A stretch of DNA of 64,000 nt from Algoriphagus sp. AGSA1 (GTDB taxonomy: Bacteria > Bacteroidota > Bacteroidia > Cytophagales > Cyclobacteriaceae), in the NCBI RefSeq assembly GCF_021390545.1, contig NZ_JAJUWR010000006.1, positions 1 to 64,000 of the forward strand, in the 5' to 3' direction. A program made the position numbers and the translations under genes. This document shows positions 9,017 through 17,976 of the stretch, piece after piece. Numbering within the stretch: the first letter of the stretch is position 1; each line of letters begins with the position of its first letter. The notes beneath the pieces were generated by a model. The model worked only from the letters and a program-made list of their open reading frames with translations. It did not search any database and was not told where the DNA came from.

Positions 9017-9900
9017 ATTCTTTTATGAGATATTTTCGCTATCACTTAGCGAGACCAATTTATCAATTTATCAGGCCTCTACAACCAATTTTCAATCTGA
9101 AAAAAAGAACCTTCTTTGATAAGTTCAGGGTAAAAACAAAAGATGGGGTAAGTTTTTGGCTATATAACAATGCCTTTTATTGGGAGACAGAAATGTTTTG
9201 GGCGGGATTTGAGAACTTTAATTATGAAGGAAAGACGAGGTCGTTATGGTGTGAATTGGCGAAGAAATCACAAGTAATTTTAGATATTGGTGCAAATTCG
9301 GGTTGGTTTTCTGTTATGGCAAAAGCATATAATCCATCGGCGACAGTTCACGCATTTGAACCTCAACCTAATATTTTTAATGTTTTGAAAAAGAATAACG
9401 AAATCAATTCCTTTGATATCCATTGTCATCAATTAGCACTTTCAAATCAAAAAGATGAACTTCCATTTTATAACACTGGTGAATCAACATTTGAAAGCAT
9501 AAATACAACTCACGGAAGTTTAAACAAAGAATGGAGGACTGAGAAACAATTTTCTATAAAAGTTAATGTCGAGAGATTAGATGATTTTATAAAATCACAC
9601 CAAATAAAAAATATTGATTTGATAAAAATTGATGTCGAAACTTTAGAACCAGAAGTTTTGGAAGGGTATGGAAGTTTTCTTCAAGTTCATAAACCAATAA
9701 TTATCCTAGAAGTTCAAAATGAATTAATAGGAGAAAAAGTTAAAAAACTAACTAGGGAATCAGATTATAATTTCTATTTCATTGAAGAGGTCAGGGGAAT
9801 ACAAAAGGTTTCAAATTTAGGGTTAAATAATAAAAGAGATTCTAGAAATTATTTGCTTATTCCTAAAAGTAATAACCAAAGAATTATATTAAATATTTAA
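9013..9900 (+). CDS. FkbM-family methyltransferase
   Basis: 295 residues. VILDIGANSGWFS (about 88-100) is SAM motif I and HAFEPQP (113-119) the acidic loop characteristic of FkbM proteins. IDLIKIDVETLEPEVLEGY follows as the family's conserved C-terminal block. FkbM enzymes O-methylate sugars or polyketides; in this locus a glycan hydroxyl is the likely target. It overlaps the preceding methyltransferase by four bases, so two distinct methylations of the product are possible. Confidence 0.88.
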   Translation: MNSFMRYFRYHLARPIYQFIRPLQPIFNLKKRTFFDKFRVKTKDGVSFWLYNNAFYWETEMFWAGFENFNYEGKTRSLWCELAKKSQVILDIGANSGWFSVMAKAYNPSATVHAFEPQPNIFNVLKKNNEINSFDIHCHQLALSNQKDELPFYNTGESTFESINTTHGSLNKEWRTEKQFSIKVNVERLDDFIKSHQIKNIDLIKIDVETLEPEVLEGYGSFLQVHKPIIILEVQNELIGEKVKKLTRESDYNFYFIEEVRGIQKVSNLGLNNKRDSRNYLLIPKSNNQRIILNI

Positions 9901-9902
9901 GT

Positions 9903-10799
9903 ATGAACTTTCAAATCTTTTTTAAATCATATTTAATTAGAACTATGTTTTTTGATATTTGTCAAAGGATTTTTAATTACCCTTATGAAAAGAAAATTTT
10001 TTTTAAAGAAAATGGATATGATTTAGATTTATCTGCTCCAAGAACTATCAATCAAATCATTGTAAAAAAGAAATTATTTGATAGGAATAAATTAATTCCA
10101 ATAACTGCCGATAAAATTGAAGTTAAGAATTATTTGCTCAACAAATATGGTAAATCATTTGAAAAATATATAATCCCAACAATTGCAGAGATAAATTCAA
10201 CTTCGGTCAAGAAGATTCCATATCATAAACTACCATCGAGTTTTATTGTTAAGGGAGCTCATTTATGTGGTTTAAATCTAATCATAAGAGATTTTAAAGC
10301 TAATGAACATCAGGAGTTATTTGAAAATCACTGCTATAAAATTTTAAACAGCAAAATTCCAAATTATAAAAATGAATGGGGATATTCCAAAATTAAACCT
10401 AGAGTTTTAATCGAACCTCTTCTTTTAGATAAAAATAAATCGATACCAAAGGATTATAAATTTTATTGTTTTAATGGTGTGTGTGAATATTTTTACATTG
10501 ACTTTGAAAGATTTGGCAATCATTCAAGATCAATATTTGATCGAGAAGGGAATTATCTTAGTGCAGAAATATTATATCCATCAATACAACAAAAACATGA
10601 TTTAGATAATTTAAAGGATTTAATTGCATTAGTTGATTCTCTGTCAAAAGGGTTTGATTTCATTAGGATTGATTTATACCTATTTGATGGAAATGTATTT
10701 ATAGGAGAGTTTACTCATTATCCTGGTTCAGGACACGTTAAGATTGAACCCTATGAGTTTGATAAGAAATTAGGGGATCTATATTATATTCATAATTGA
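9903..10799 (+). CDS. TupA-like ATP-grasp protein
   Basis: 298 residues. Visible family marks are the KLFDRNKLIPITADK stretch near residues 52-70, LPSSFIVKGAH near 107-120, IPKDYKFYCFNG near 180-195 and FDFIRIDLYLFDG near 255-268 followed by GEFTHYPGSG. These correspond to the ATP-grasp nucleotide and Mg sites of TupA-type proteins, first known from teichuronopeptide synthesis and common in glycan clusters as amide- or ester-forming ligases. A ligation that decorates the glycan with an amino acid or similar group is an inference from the family. The gene is strongly AT-rich and overlaps the next by TTGA. Confidence 0.78.
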   Translation: MNFQIFFKSYLIRTMFFDICQRIFNYPYEKKIFFKENGYDLDLSAPRTINQIIVKKKLFDRNKLIPITADKIEVKNYLLNKYGKSFEKYIIPTIAEINSTSVKKIPYHKLPSSFIVKGAHLCGLNLIIRDFKANEHQELFENHCYKILNSKIPNYKNEWGYSKIKPRVLIEPLLLDKNKSIPKDYKFYCFNGVCEYFYIDFERFGNHSRSIFDREGNYLSAEILYPSIQQKHDLDNLKDLIALVDSLSKGFDFIRIDLYLFDGNVFIGEFTHYPGSGHVKIEPYEFDKKLGDLYYIHN

Positions 10800-11977
10800 A
10801 AAGGAAAGTCTTAATATTACCCTCTTGGTACCCTACATTGAAAAAGAAAAATTTAGGAAACTATTTTCAAGAGCAGGCAAAGTTTCTTCAAGGCAAAGAG
10901 GGGTTGGAATTCAAAGTGCTATATGGTGATAAAAAATCCTATCCATTGATTCGCTGGTTTTGGGTGTTTTTTCAATTATGGTTGAAGCAAACCTGGACTT
11001 TATCAATGGATAAGGTTCAACAAGACCCGCCTGCATACGGATTTGACATTCCGGCCAACAGGAGAATTCCTGACAATTTGCAAATTCAACTGGAACAGCG
11101 GATGTATTTAAAAGCATACCGTGAATTGATCCTTTCGGATTGGATACCTGATTTGATACATGCCCAAAGTGGAATGGATACAGGAATATATGCCCACCAT
11201 ATCAGTAATAAAACAAAAGTGCCTTTTGTAATCAATGAACATCAGGTTTTTGTATTTCATAATTATTCCAGGTTGCGTTCAAAGCTTATTTTGGAGGCTT
11301 TCCAAGTGGCTAAAAAGACTGGGGCAGTAAGTTATGATGAACGTAGGCAGGTATTGATGAATCAGCCGAATTGTAATCCGATAATTATTCCAAATTTGGT
11401 GGATGAGTCCAAATTGGAATTGAAAAAAAGAAGTCAGGGTAAAAATTTACGACTTGTTACGTTTATGTATGCCAATCAAATTAAAGGATACGATACTTTT
11501 TTTCAGGCGATTTATGAGTTACAAAAATTGACAGATGACTTTAATTTTACGGTGGTTGGTAATGGGATAGTTAAAGGAAGAAATATTTTTCAGGAAAGAT
11601 GTCAAGATTTAGGGATACTGGAAAAGGCTAATTTAGTACCAAGGTTAGAAAGAGCGGAAATATCAGATTTTTTTCAAGACTTTGATTTATATGTTTGTTC
11701 CTCAGATTTTGAAACTTTTGGAATTGCCCCAAGAGAGGCGATGATGTGTGGATTGCCAGTGGTTACCACAGCCAATGGAGGGGTAGAAGGTAGCATCACT
11801 CCAGATACTGGACTTACCGTACCAGTGAAAAATCCTGTTGCCCTAGCCGAAGCTATCCTTAGAATCAAGGAAAACCGACATACATATGCCCCATCAAAAA
11901 TAAGGGAATTGGCCATTCAGCAATGTGGGAGGGACGTGTTTCTGAAAAGGATGATAGATTTTTATCAGTTAGATTGA
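10796..11977 (+). CDS. Glycosyltransferase family 4
   Basis: 393 residues. The N-terminus LILPSWYPTLKKKNLGNYFQEQ matches the GT-B acceptor domain start of GT4 enzymes (for example, the WYP motif). The C-terminal donor domain has SDFETFGIAPREAMMCGLPVV near 300-320, with the E-x7-E pair. The start is an inferred TTG overlapping the preceding stop as TTGA. It adds a sugar to the growing lipid-linked unit in the cytoplasm; donor and acceptor are unknown. GC content rises again from here. Confidence 0.88.
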   Translation: MKRKVLILPSWYPTLKKKNLGNYFQEQAKFLQGKEGLEFKVLYGDKKSYPLIRWFWVFFQLWLKQTWTLSMDKVQQDPPAYGFDIPANRRIPDNLQIQLEQRMYLKAYRELILSDWIPDLIHAQSGMDTGIYAHHISNKTKVPFVINEHQVFVFHNYSRLRSKLILEAFQVAKKTGAVSYDERRQVLMNQPNCNPIIIPNLVDESKLELKKRSQGKNLRLVTFMYANQIKGYDTFFQAIYELQKLTDDFNFTVVGNGIVKGRNIFQERCQDLGILEKANLVPRLERAEISDFFQDFDLYVCSSDFETFGIAPREAMMCGLPVVTTANGGVEGSITPDTGLTVPVKNPVALAEAILRIKENRHTYAPSKIRELAIQQCGRDVFLKRMIDFYQLD

Positions 11978-12900
11978 TTTTGTTTCAGATTTCTGTCATT
12001 ATACCAGTATACAATGCCGCTGATTTTGTAAAGGTAGCGGTTGATTCTGCCTTAAGTCAACCTCAGGTAGAAGAAGTAATTTTAATTGAAGATGGCTCTA
12101 TGGACGATTCATTTAACGAATGTAAAAGGGTTGCTGCTTCTAATCCAAAAGTCAGGCTATTTTGTCATGACAATCACCACAATAGAGGAGTATCAGCTAG
12201 TAGGAATTTAGGAATTTCCAAGGCTTCTTTTGAATTTATTGCATTTCTGGATGCGGATGATTGGTATAATGAAGGCAGGTTCAAAAAAGATGAGCAAATG
12301 TTTCAAGATGCAAATGTGATGGCGTCTTATAGTATGTCCTCTATTTCCTTAAACACTAGGGAGGTAATGTTTGGATATCGAAGCGATATTTTACAAGAAA
12401 CTCAAGTCAGGGAGCAAAGTAAATTTTATCATTATGTCATATCCAATAACATCATCTTAGGTCATACGAATTGCAACACTTTCCGAAAAGTTGTTTTTCA
12501 TAAAGCAGGCTTCTTTGATGAAAGATTAAACCTACACCAAGATACAGAAATGTGGAATCGAATAGCCCGTCATTACTTATGGGATGCAGGGGAATTATCA
12601 AGGTCAATATCAGTGGCCAGAAGGCATAGTGGTAACAGAATAGCTAACAGGTCTAAAAGATCTGAAATTATCCACCAATTAGTATGGATGGACAATATCG
12701 GGATTAAGAACTTGCATGGATTTGAAAAGAAAGCCGTAATTTATCATTTGGCCAGAGCGCTATCAAATCCAATAAAAAACCATTTTTTGAGAAAATCTGT
12801 CCTTCATGGTTTTCAGTGTTTGGCCAATGCCACAAGGCCTGTTTTTATTTTGGTTTTTTACCGTTGGGGGATGCGGAAATATAACTTGTACAAGACCTGA
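11974..12900 (+). CDS. Glycosyltransferase family 2
   Basis: About 308 residues from an inferred TTG at 11974, which overlaps the preceding stop as TTGA, the same junction seen at 10796 and 16822. An ATG further upstream at 11923 would add 17 residues inside the previous gene and is less likely. The domain begins ISVIIPVYNAA, with EDGSMDDS and FLDADDWY as nucleotide and metal motifs. The C-terminal region is Arg- and aromatic-rich, suggesting peripheral membrane association. It ends one base into the next gene (TGATG). Confidence 0.85.
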   Translation: MILFQISVIIPVYNAADFVKVAVDSALSQPQVEEVILIEDGSMDDSFNECKRVAASNPKVRLFCHDNHHNRGVSASRNLGISKASFEFIAFLDADDWYNEGRFKKDEQMFQDANVMASYSMSSISLNTREVMFGYRSDILQETQVREQSKFYHYVISNNIILGHTNCNTFRKVVFHKAGFFDERLNLHQDTEMWNRIARHYLWDAGELSRSISVARRHSGNRIANRSKRSEIIHQLVWMDNIGIKNLHGFEKKAVIYHLARALSNPIKNHFLRKSVLHGFQCLANATRPVFILVFYRWGMRKYNLYKT

Positions 12901-13769
12901 TGTATTTTTCAGTAATTGTCCCAACATATCAGGATGGGGATAAATTATATACTCTTTTGGAGGCAATCTCAAGGCAATCTTTCAAGACTTCTCCTTGGGA
13001 AGTGATCATTGTCAATAATGATCCTGAACCTGACCTGAGCATTTCCCGGAAATTTTCTTTTCCATTCAGAATTCTACACGAGTTGAAACCAGGTTCTTAT
13101 GCGGCCAGAAACAATGGGCTGGAACATGCAAAAGGTAAAATAATTGCCTTTACCGATGCTGATATGTTACCTGATCGGAATTGGCTTGAAATTGCCTATC
13201 ATAATTTCGATAAAGACTTAAATAACGAAATAGGAATTCTGACAGGTCCTGTTCCTTTGTTCTATAAAAAACCGGCTCAATTGACCGATGCTGAAATCTA
13301 TGAAAAGTACACGGGATTTGACTTTGAAGGATACACCAAAGAAGGTGCCTGTGGAGCAGGGAATTGGTTTTCCTATAAATCGGTGTTGGAAGAATTTGGA
13401 GGTTTTAGGGAAGACTTGAAGTCAAACGGGGATACAGAACTTTCTCTGAGAATATCCCAAAAATACAAAGTGGTCTATGTTTCCGAATTGGTCAATCAAC
13501 ATCCTGCCAGATATCATACGGCAGAGTTGGTATCCAGATACCAAAGGATTTTGGGAGGGACTTTCCAGAGAAAATACCAAGACAATAAATCAGGTTTTCT
13601 TGGCCATACTTTGAGTTTTATTTTCAGAAGATACAGGTTTTCTTTGAAGAAGTTTTTTACGGTTCCAATCCATGAATCCTGGGCTATTTTTAAAGTTTGT
13701 AATGCCATCAATTGGGGGGCGGTTCAGGAGTATTTAAGCTTGGTAAGGGGAGGAGAAACGAAGAGATAG
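12900..13769 (+). CDS. Glycosyltransferase family 2
   Basis: 289 residues. FSVIVPTYQDGD opens the GT-A fold. VNNDPEP replaces the usual DDGSTD motif, and AFTDADMLPD supplies the DxD metal site. GACGAGNWFSYKSV and a following NGDTELSLRI match the acceptor-side motifs of the GT2 group that uses NNxS-type loops. The ATG overlaps the preceding stop by one base and the stop abuts the next ATG, so translation is probably coupled along these glycosyltransferases. Confidence 0.85.
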   Translation: MYFSVIVPTYQDGDKLYTLLEAISRQSFKTSPWEVIIVNNDPEPDLSISRKFSFPFRILHELKPGSYAARNNGLEHAKGKIIAFTDADMLPDRNWLEIAYHNFDKDLNNEIGILTGPVPLFYKKPAQLTDAEIYEKYTGFDFEGYTKEGACGAGNWFSYKSVLEEFGGFREDLKSNGDTELSLRISQKYKVVYVSELVNQHPARYHTAELVSRYQRILGGTFQRKYQDNKSGFLGHTLSFIFRRYRFSLKKFFTVPIHESWAIFKVCNAINWGAVQEYLSLVRGGETKR

Positions 13770-13802
13770 ATGCAAGAGACAAGAGCTAAGAATCAAGACT
13801 CT
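13768..13802. repeat. Heptamer array 4, spanning a start codon
   Basis: Five 7-base units of the AGAATCA family (AGATGCA, AGAGACA, AGAGCTA, AGAATCA, AGACTCT) start two bases before the ATG at 13770 and continue into the gene. They encode the first eleven or so residues ahead of the conserved GT2 strand. Confidence 0.75.
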
Positions 13803-14741
13803 CTGGTTTCCATTATCATACCTGTTTACAATAAAGCTTCCTTTATTAAAGAAACTTTAGAATCGGCTTTAGGTCAGACTTATCCCAATACAGAAATCAT
13901 TTTGGTAGATGATGGATCTACGGATGGCTCTTTTGATATTCTGAAGGATTATTATAAAAATTATCCCGACAAAATCATTCTGATCGATCAGGAAAGCCAA
14001 GGTGTATCAGTTGCTACAAATAAAGGAATTCAAGCTGCTAAAGGAGAATATATTCAATTTCTAGATGCAGATGATCTCTTGTCTTCCAATAAGATAGTCA
14101 ATCAGTTAGCCTTACTGGAAGGTCAATCTGAATCAGTGATAGCAACTTGTGAATGGAGAATGTTTCAAGATGACTCGAATCAATTCTATTCCATTCCTTA
14201 TGATGTATTTCAGGGCTTTGAGTCAGGCATGGATTTGTTATTAAGATTTTGGAACCATCAGGAAATGATGGCAATATCTTCCTATTTGACTCATAGATCC
14301 CTGATAGAGAAGGCAGGCCCATGGAATGAGTTCTTGACCATCAATCAGGATGGAGAGTTTTTCGCCAGAGTCTTAATGCATGCAGGCCAGGTGCTTTACG
14401 AACCAAAAGGTAAAGTCTTTTACAGAACTCCCGGTGAAAGCAATGTTAGTCAGCAAAAGTCTGAAAAGGCCATGTATTCCCTACTGCATTCCTATCGATG
14501 CTATGAGCGGGAAGTGTTGAAGGTCGAAGATTCTGAAAGAGTAAGGATTGGATTGAAAAAGGTTTACCAGAAGTTTATTTATGATGTTTTTCCCCAATAT
14601 CCTCATCTGATTAAGGAAGCTGAAGACCAGATAAAGAATTTAGGCATTACCCCAAAGACTTATATCATGGGTCCCAAATTTCAGCAGCTTTCTCGTCTGT
14701 TTGGATTTAAAAATGCATTGCGCTTAAAACGTCTTATTTAA
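13770..14741 (+). CDS. Glycosyltransferase family 2 with repeat-encoded N-terminus
   Basis: 323 residues. The conserved fold begins at VSIIIPVYNKASF (about residue 13), with DDGSTD near 48-53 and FLDADDL near 97-103. The first eleven residues (MQETRAKNQDS) are encoded by AGAATCA-type heptamers rather than by conserved sequence, so either the repeat supplies the start codon or a later start (for example GTG at the VSII valine) was used originally. The gene follows the previous stop without a gap. The C-terminal third is poorly conserved and carries basic residues. Confidence 0.83.
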   Translation: MQETRAKNQDSLVSIIIPVYNKASFIKETLESALGQTYPNTEIILVDDGSTDGSFDILKDYYKNYPDKIILIDQESQGVSVATNKGIQAAKGEYIQFLDADDLLSSNKIVNQLALLEGQSESVIATCEWRMFQDDSNQFYSIPYDVFQGFESGMDLLLRFWNHQEMMAISSYLTHRSLIEKAGPWNEFLTINQDGEFFARVLMHAGQVLYEPKGKVFYRTPGESNVSQQKSEKAMYSLLHSYRCYEREVLKVEDSERVRIGLKKVYQKFIYDVFPQYPHLIKEAEDQIKNLGITPKTYIMGPKFQQLSRLFGFKNALRLKRLI

Positions 14742-14774
14742 ACTTTCTGATTTTAGATTTTATAATTTAGTTCC

Positions 14775-15719
14775 TTGTTTTCAGTAATCATCCCTCTCTA
14801 TAACAAAGCTCCTTACATCCAAAGAGCTCTGGATTCAGTCTTGAACCAAAGCTTCAAGGATTATGAAATCATTGTGGTCAACGATGGCTCTACAGATGGG
14901 GGAGAGGAGATTGTTTCCAAAGTATATGGGGATAAGGTCAAACTGATTCATCAAAATAACCAAGGTGTTTCTGCTGCAAGAAATACAGGAATCACCGTGG
15001 CGCATTTTGACTATATCGCATTTTTGGACGCAGATGATTCTTGGCACCCGGATTATCTTCTTTTTGTGTCAACTGTCATCAAACGAAACAGGGATGTAGG
15101 AATAATAGGCTGCCATTATGATCCCTATCAGCTAGAAATCAACCCGGTGTTGAATTACTTTAGTTTGGATCAGTATTTCAAAAGAGCAAAAAGGAATGTG
15201 GGGTTCTTTACCTCTGCTACAGTTATCAAGAAGGTCTTTTTTGATACAAATCCCGGATTTGATCCCCAACTCAAACTAGGGGAGGATATTGATGTCTGGC
15301 TACGGGCATCTTTGTTTTTTGGTGATGGGATTTACATCCAAAACACATTGGTATTCTACGGACAGGAAGATGATTACCGAGCTACCCAGAAAAATCATCA
15401 CATCGAAAACTCCCTGATTTTCAAAATAATAAATCCAGATTATTATAGTTCTGCTATAAAAGATTCTGATTGTACTGAAAGTGAATTTATAAACTTCAGG
15501 GATGCTTGGGTTTACATGAGCTTGTATCAATATTATCCTTTGGATAGCAATCTGGATTCTATTCAGGATATGTTAAAGCAAATGCAATCGAGGTATATGC
15601 TGGTCAGAGCGTGCTATCAACTACCATTTTTTACATTACAATGGTTTTTCAGAAATAAGAATTTTTCCAACCTATTTAGAAACTATATGAAATTCTGCTT
15701 CAGGTACATCTACAGATGA
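14775..15719 (+). CDS. Glycosyltransferase family 2
   Basis: 314 residues from an inferred TTG. FSVIIPLYNKAPYI opens the fold, NDGSTDGGEE is the nucleotide loop and FLDADDSW the metal site. GEDIDVWLRA near residue 170 matches the ED-containing acceptor loop of GT2 enzymes. A hydrophobic, aromatic C-terminus (about 280-312) may bind the membrane. It overlaps the next GT4 gene by ATGA. It is the fifth GT2 of the locus. Confidence 0.85.
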   Translation: MFSVIIPLYNKAPYIQRALDSVLNQSFKDYEIIVVNDGSTDGGEEIVSKVYGDKVKLIHQNNQGVSAARNTGITVAHFDYIAFLDADDSWHPDYLLFVSTVIKRNRDVGIIGCHYDPYQLEINPVLNYFSLDQYFKRAKRNVGFFTSATVIKKVFFDTNPGFDPQLKLGEDIDVWLRASLFFGDGIYIQNTLVFYGQEDDYRATQKNHHIENSLIFKIINPDYYSSAIKDSDCTESEFINFRDAWVYMSLYQYYPLDSNLDSIQDMLKQMQSRYMLVRACYQLPFFTLQWFFRNKNFSNLFRNYMKFCFRYIYR

Positions 15720-16825
15720 GGATTGCCAGAATTGTTTCAGAGTTGGATTTTGGAGGAGTGGAGCAGGTTATGGCCAATTCTCTTCCCGAATTGAATAAGA
15801 AAGGGCAGATTGAGCTGACAGTACTCGTTTTAGGCAGAGGGGGGAGGGTTTCGGAGCAATTGAAATCTCAGGGGATTAAAGTAGTGATATGGAACAAAAA
15901 TCCCCGGATTCCGAATTTTCAACTCCTTTTTCAGCTTCGGAAATACTTGAAAAAATTGAATCCTGATGTGGTACATACCCAAGGTGCTGAAGCCAATTTT
16001 CATGGGATTTTGGCGGGGGAATGGGCAGGTGTTTCTAACATTATCGGAGAGGAAATTGGATTGCCAAACCATCATTCTTTTTGGAGGTATATTTTTAAAT
16101 ATGTCTATGCAAAAGCCAATCATGTTATTGCTATTTCCAAGGCGGTAGAGAAGGCGATTGTTGGGTTGGGCGAGGTGGATCCAAATAAGGTTAAGGTTTT
16201 ATATAATCCAGTTAAGACTAGGCAGTGTTCAGTGATCAGTTCTCAGGTATCAGAGAAAAATAGATTTGTTTTCGTTACCACCTGTCGATTGGTTCGGATC
16301 AAGAATCTGGAGCGGTTGATTCAGGCATTTGAGGGTTTGGTCAAAGAAAATCAGGAGAGGGGTCTTTTCCTTAGGATTGTTGGAGATGGCCCTGAAAGAG
16401 AAAAGTTGGAAGTTCAAAGCAAAAAGTTAGGGCTTAGTAGTAAAGTCAGGTTTTTAGGTTTTCAGCAGGACGTATGGCCTTTTTTACAAGAAGCTAATGC
16501 TTTTATTCTTCCTTCTCTTAGGGAAGGTTCATCGGTTTCTCTGGCTGAGGCTATGGCCGCAAGACTGCCTAGTATTATCACCCAAGTAGGAGGGGCTTCT
16601 GAAGTCCTGGGAGACTCCAAGTCGGGTTATTTGATCGATCCATTGAGTTCTGATAGTATTCAATACGCTATGAAGCAATTGATTGATCTTTCTCATGAAG
16701 AACGCCATGCCATGGGTGAAAGGGCAAGGAAAGAAGCAAAGCGTTTTACCGTAGAGAATTACATACAATCTTTGATGTCAATTTATACTCTTTCAGATTT
16801 CATACCTAAGCCTTCAGCCTTTTGA
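15716..16825 (+). CDS. Glycosyltransferase family 4 with a heptamer-encoded interdomain linker
   Basis: 369 residues. DFGGVEQVMANSL near the N-terminus and REGSSVSLAEAMAARLPSI near 268-287 are the acceptor- and donor-domain marks of GT4 enzymes. Between the two Rossmann domains, residues about 169-181 (RQCSVISSQVSEK) are encoded by five 7-base units at 16221-16255, so the linker is repeat-derived. The fold either side is intact (VKVLYNPV before; FVFVTTCRLVRIKNLE after). It overlaps both neighbours by four bases. Confidence 0.87.
   Translation: MRIARIVSELDFGGVEQVMANSLPELNKKGQIELTVLVLGRGGRVSEQLKSQGIKVVIWNKNPRIPNFQLLFQLRKYLKKLNPDVVHTQGAEANFHGILAGEWAGVSNIIGEEIGLPNHHSFWRYIFKYVYAKANHVIAISKAVEKAIVGLGEVDPNKVKVLYNPVKTRQCSVISSQVSEKNRFVFVTTCRLVRIKNLERLIQAFEGLVKENQERGLFLRIVGDGPEREKLEVQSKKLGLSSKVRFLGFQQDVWPFLQEANAFILPSLREGSSVSLAEAMAARLPSIITQVGGASEVLGDSKSGYLIDPLSSDSIQYAMKQLIDLSHEERHAMGERARKEAKRFTVENYIQSLMSIYTLSDFIPKPSAF
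16221..16255. repeat. Heptamer array 5, inside a glycosyltransferase gene
   Basis: Five consecutive 7-base units (GGCAGTG, TTCAGTG, ATCAGTT, CTCAGGT, ATCAGAG) within the coding sequence at 15716-16825, 35 bp in all. The same CAGTG-type words occur intergenically at 19224-19265. Confidence 0.75.
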
Positions 16826-17973
16826 TCAGGGTTCTCCATTGCATAGAAACGATCGCTACTGGCGGAGTGGAGCAAGTACGGTTGACCTTGGTTCGAGGAC
16901 TTCCTAAGTCCCATTTCGAACATAAGATTATCTGTACCTGGGAAGGGGGAGAAGTTGCTGATGCACTGAAAGCAGAGGGTGTAGAGCTGATTCCAATAGG
17001 TGGATTTAAAAACCCTCTGGAATGGGGAAAGCACAACAAAGTGTTGCAGGTAATCAGGGAATTCAAACCACATATTATCCATGGGGCTATTTTCGAAGGG
17101 ATGGCCATGGCAGCGATAGGTGGTACACTTGGTAAGGTGCCAGTAGTGATTTTGGAAGAGACATCCCATCCAATAAGCAGGTCAAAAAAAGCAATCTACT
17201 TGCAAAGATTTTTTGCCAAGGCAGCTGATGCGGTAGTTGGTATAGCTCCTACAGTCGTCACTTACCTCAAGCAAACGGTCAGATTGCCTGAATTACAAGT
17301 CAAATTGATTAACAATGGCGTGAATCTTCCCAGAGAAGTTCCTGCGGTAGAAAAGTCTCAGTTGAAAACAGCTCTTGGGATTCAAGAAGGAGATCTGATC
17401 ATAGGTTCAGCAGGAAGATTTTACAATGATGTCAAACGTTTTGCTGACATTTTGGAAGCTATCAAAATTCTAAAAAATCCCAAGATCAAATTCCTTTTGC
17501 TGGGAGAGGGACAAGATCGGGAGCTAATACTCCATAAAGCCAATGAACTGGGCTTGGAAGGTCAATTGATTCTTGCCGGGTTTCAGATGGATACGGCTCC
17601 TTTCTATCAGGTTATGGACATTTTTTGCATAGCCTCAGCTCATGAAGGATTCGGACTGGTAGCAGCAGAGGCTATGCTACACAGATTACCAGTTATTGCA
17701 ACAAAGGTAGGAGGTTTGAAGGATATCGTAGTGGAAGGGGAAACCGGTTTTTTGGTACCTCCATTCTCTCCAGAGGCTATTGCGGAAAAAATCAAAGCCC
17801 TACTCCAAAACCCCGATCTTAGAAGTGCAATGGGACACAGAGGATATCTGCGGGCAAAAGAAAACTATACAGCTGCCCGCTATTGCAAAGAAATAGAAAA
17901 CCTTTATTGGGATCTTTTGAAGAAAAAGAAAGTACTCCTTTCAGACTTTACAAGTAAGAGTTCTGACTTATAA
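16822..17973 (+). CDS. Glycosyltransferase family 4
   Basis: 383 residues from an inferred TTG overlapping the previous stop (TTGA). TGGVEQVRLTL at 13-23 is the acceptor-domain loop; SAHEGFGLVAAEAMLHRLPVI near 272-292 is the donor-binding E-x7-E region. It resembles capsular and EPS glycosyltransferases that act on polyprenyl-linked substrates. Together with the preceding gene it forms a pair of related GT4 enzymes, perhaps from an old duplication, since both begin with similar GGVEQV loops. Confidence 0.87.
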   Translation: MIRVLHCIETIATGGVEQVRLTLVRGLPKSHFEHKIICTWEGGEVADALKAEGVELIPIGGFKNPLEWGKHNKVLQVIREFKPHIIHGAIFEGMAMAAIGGTLGKVPVVILEETSHPISRSKKAIYLQRFFAKAADAVVGIAPTVVTYLKQTVRLPELQVKLINNGVNLPREVPAVEKSQLKTALGIQEGDLIIGSAGRFYNDVKRFADILEAIKILKNPKIKFLLLGEGQDRELILHKANELGLEGQLILAGFQMDTAPFYQVMDIFCIASAHEGFGLVAAEAMLHRLPVIATKVGGLKDIVVEGETGFLVPPFSPEAIAEKIKALLQNPDLRSAMGHRGYLRAKENYTAARYCKEIENLYWDLLKKKKVLLSDFTSKSSDL

Positions 17974-17976
17974 GTA

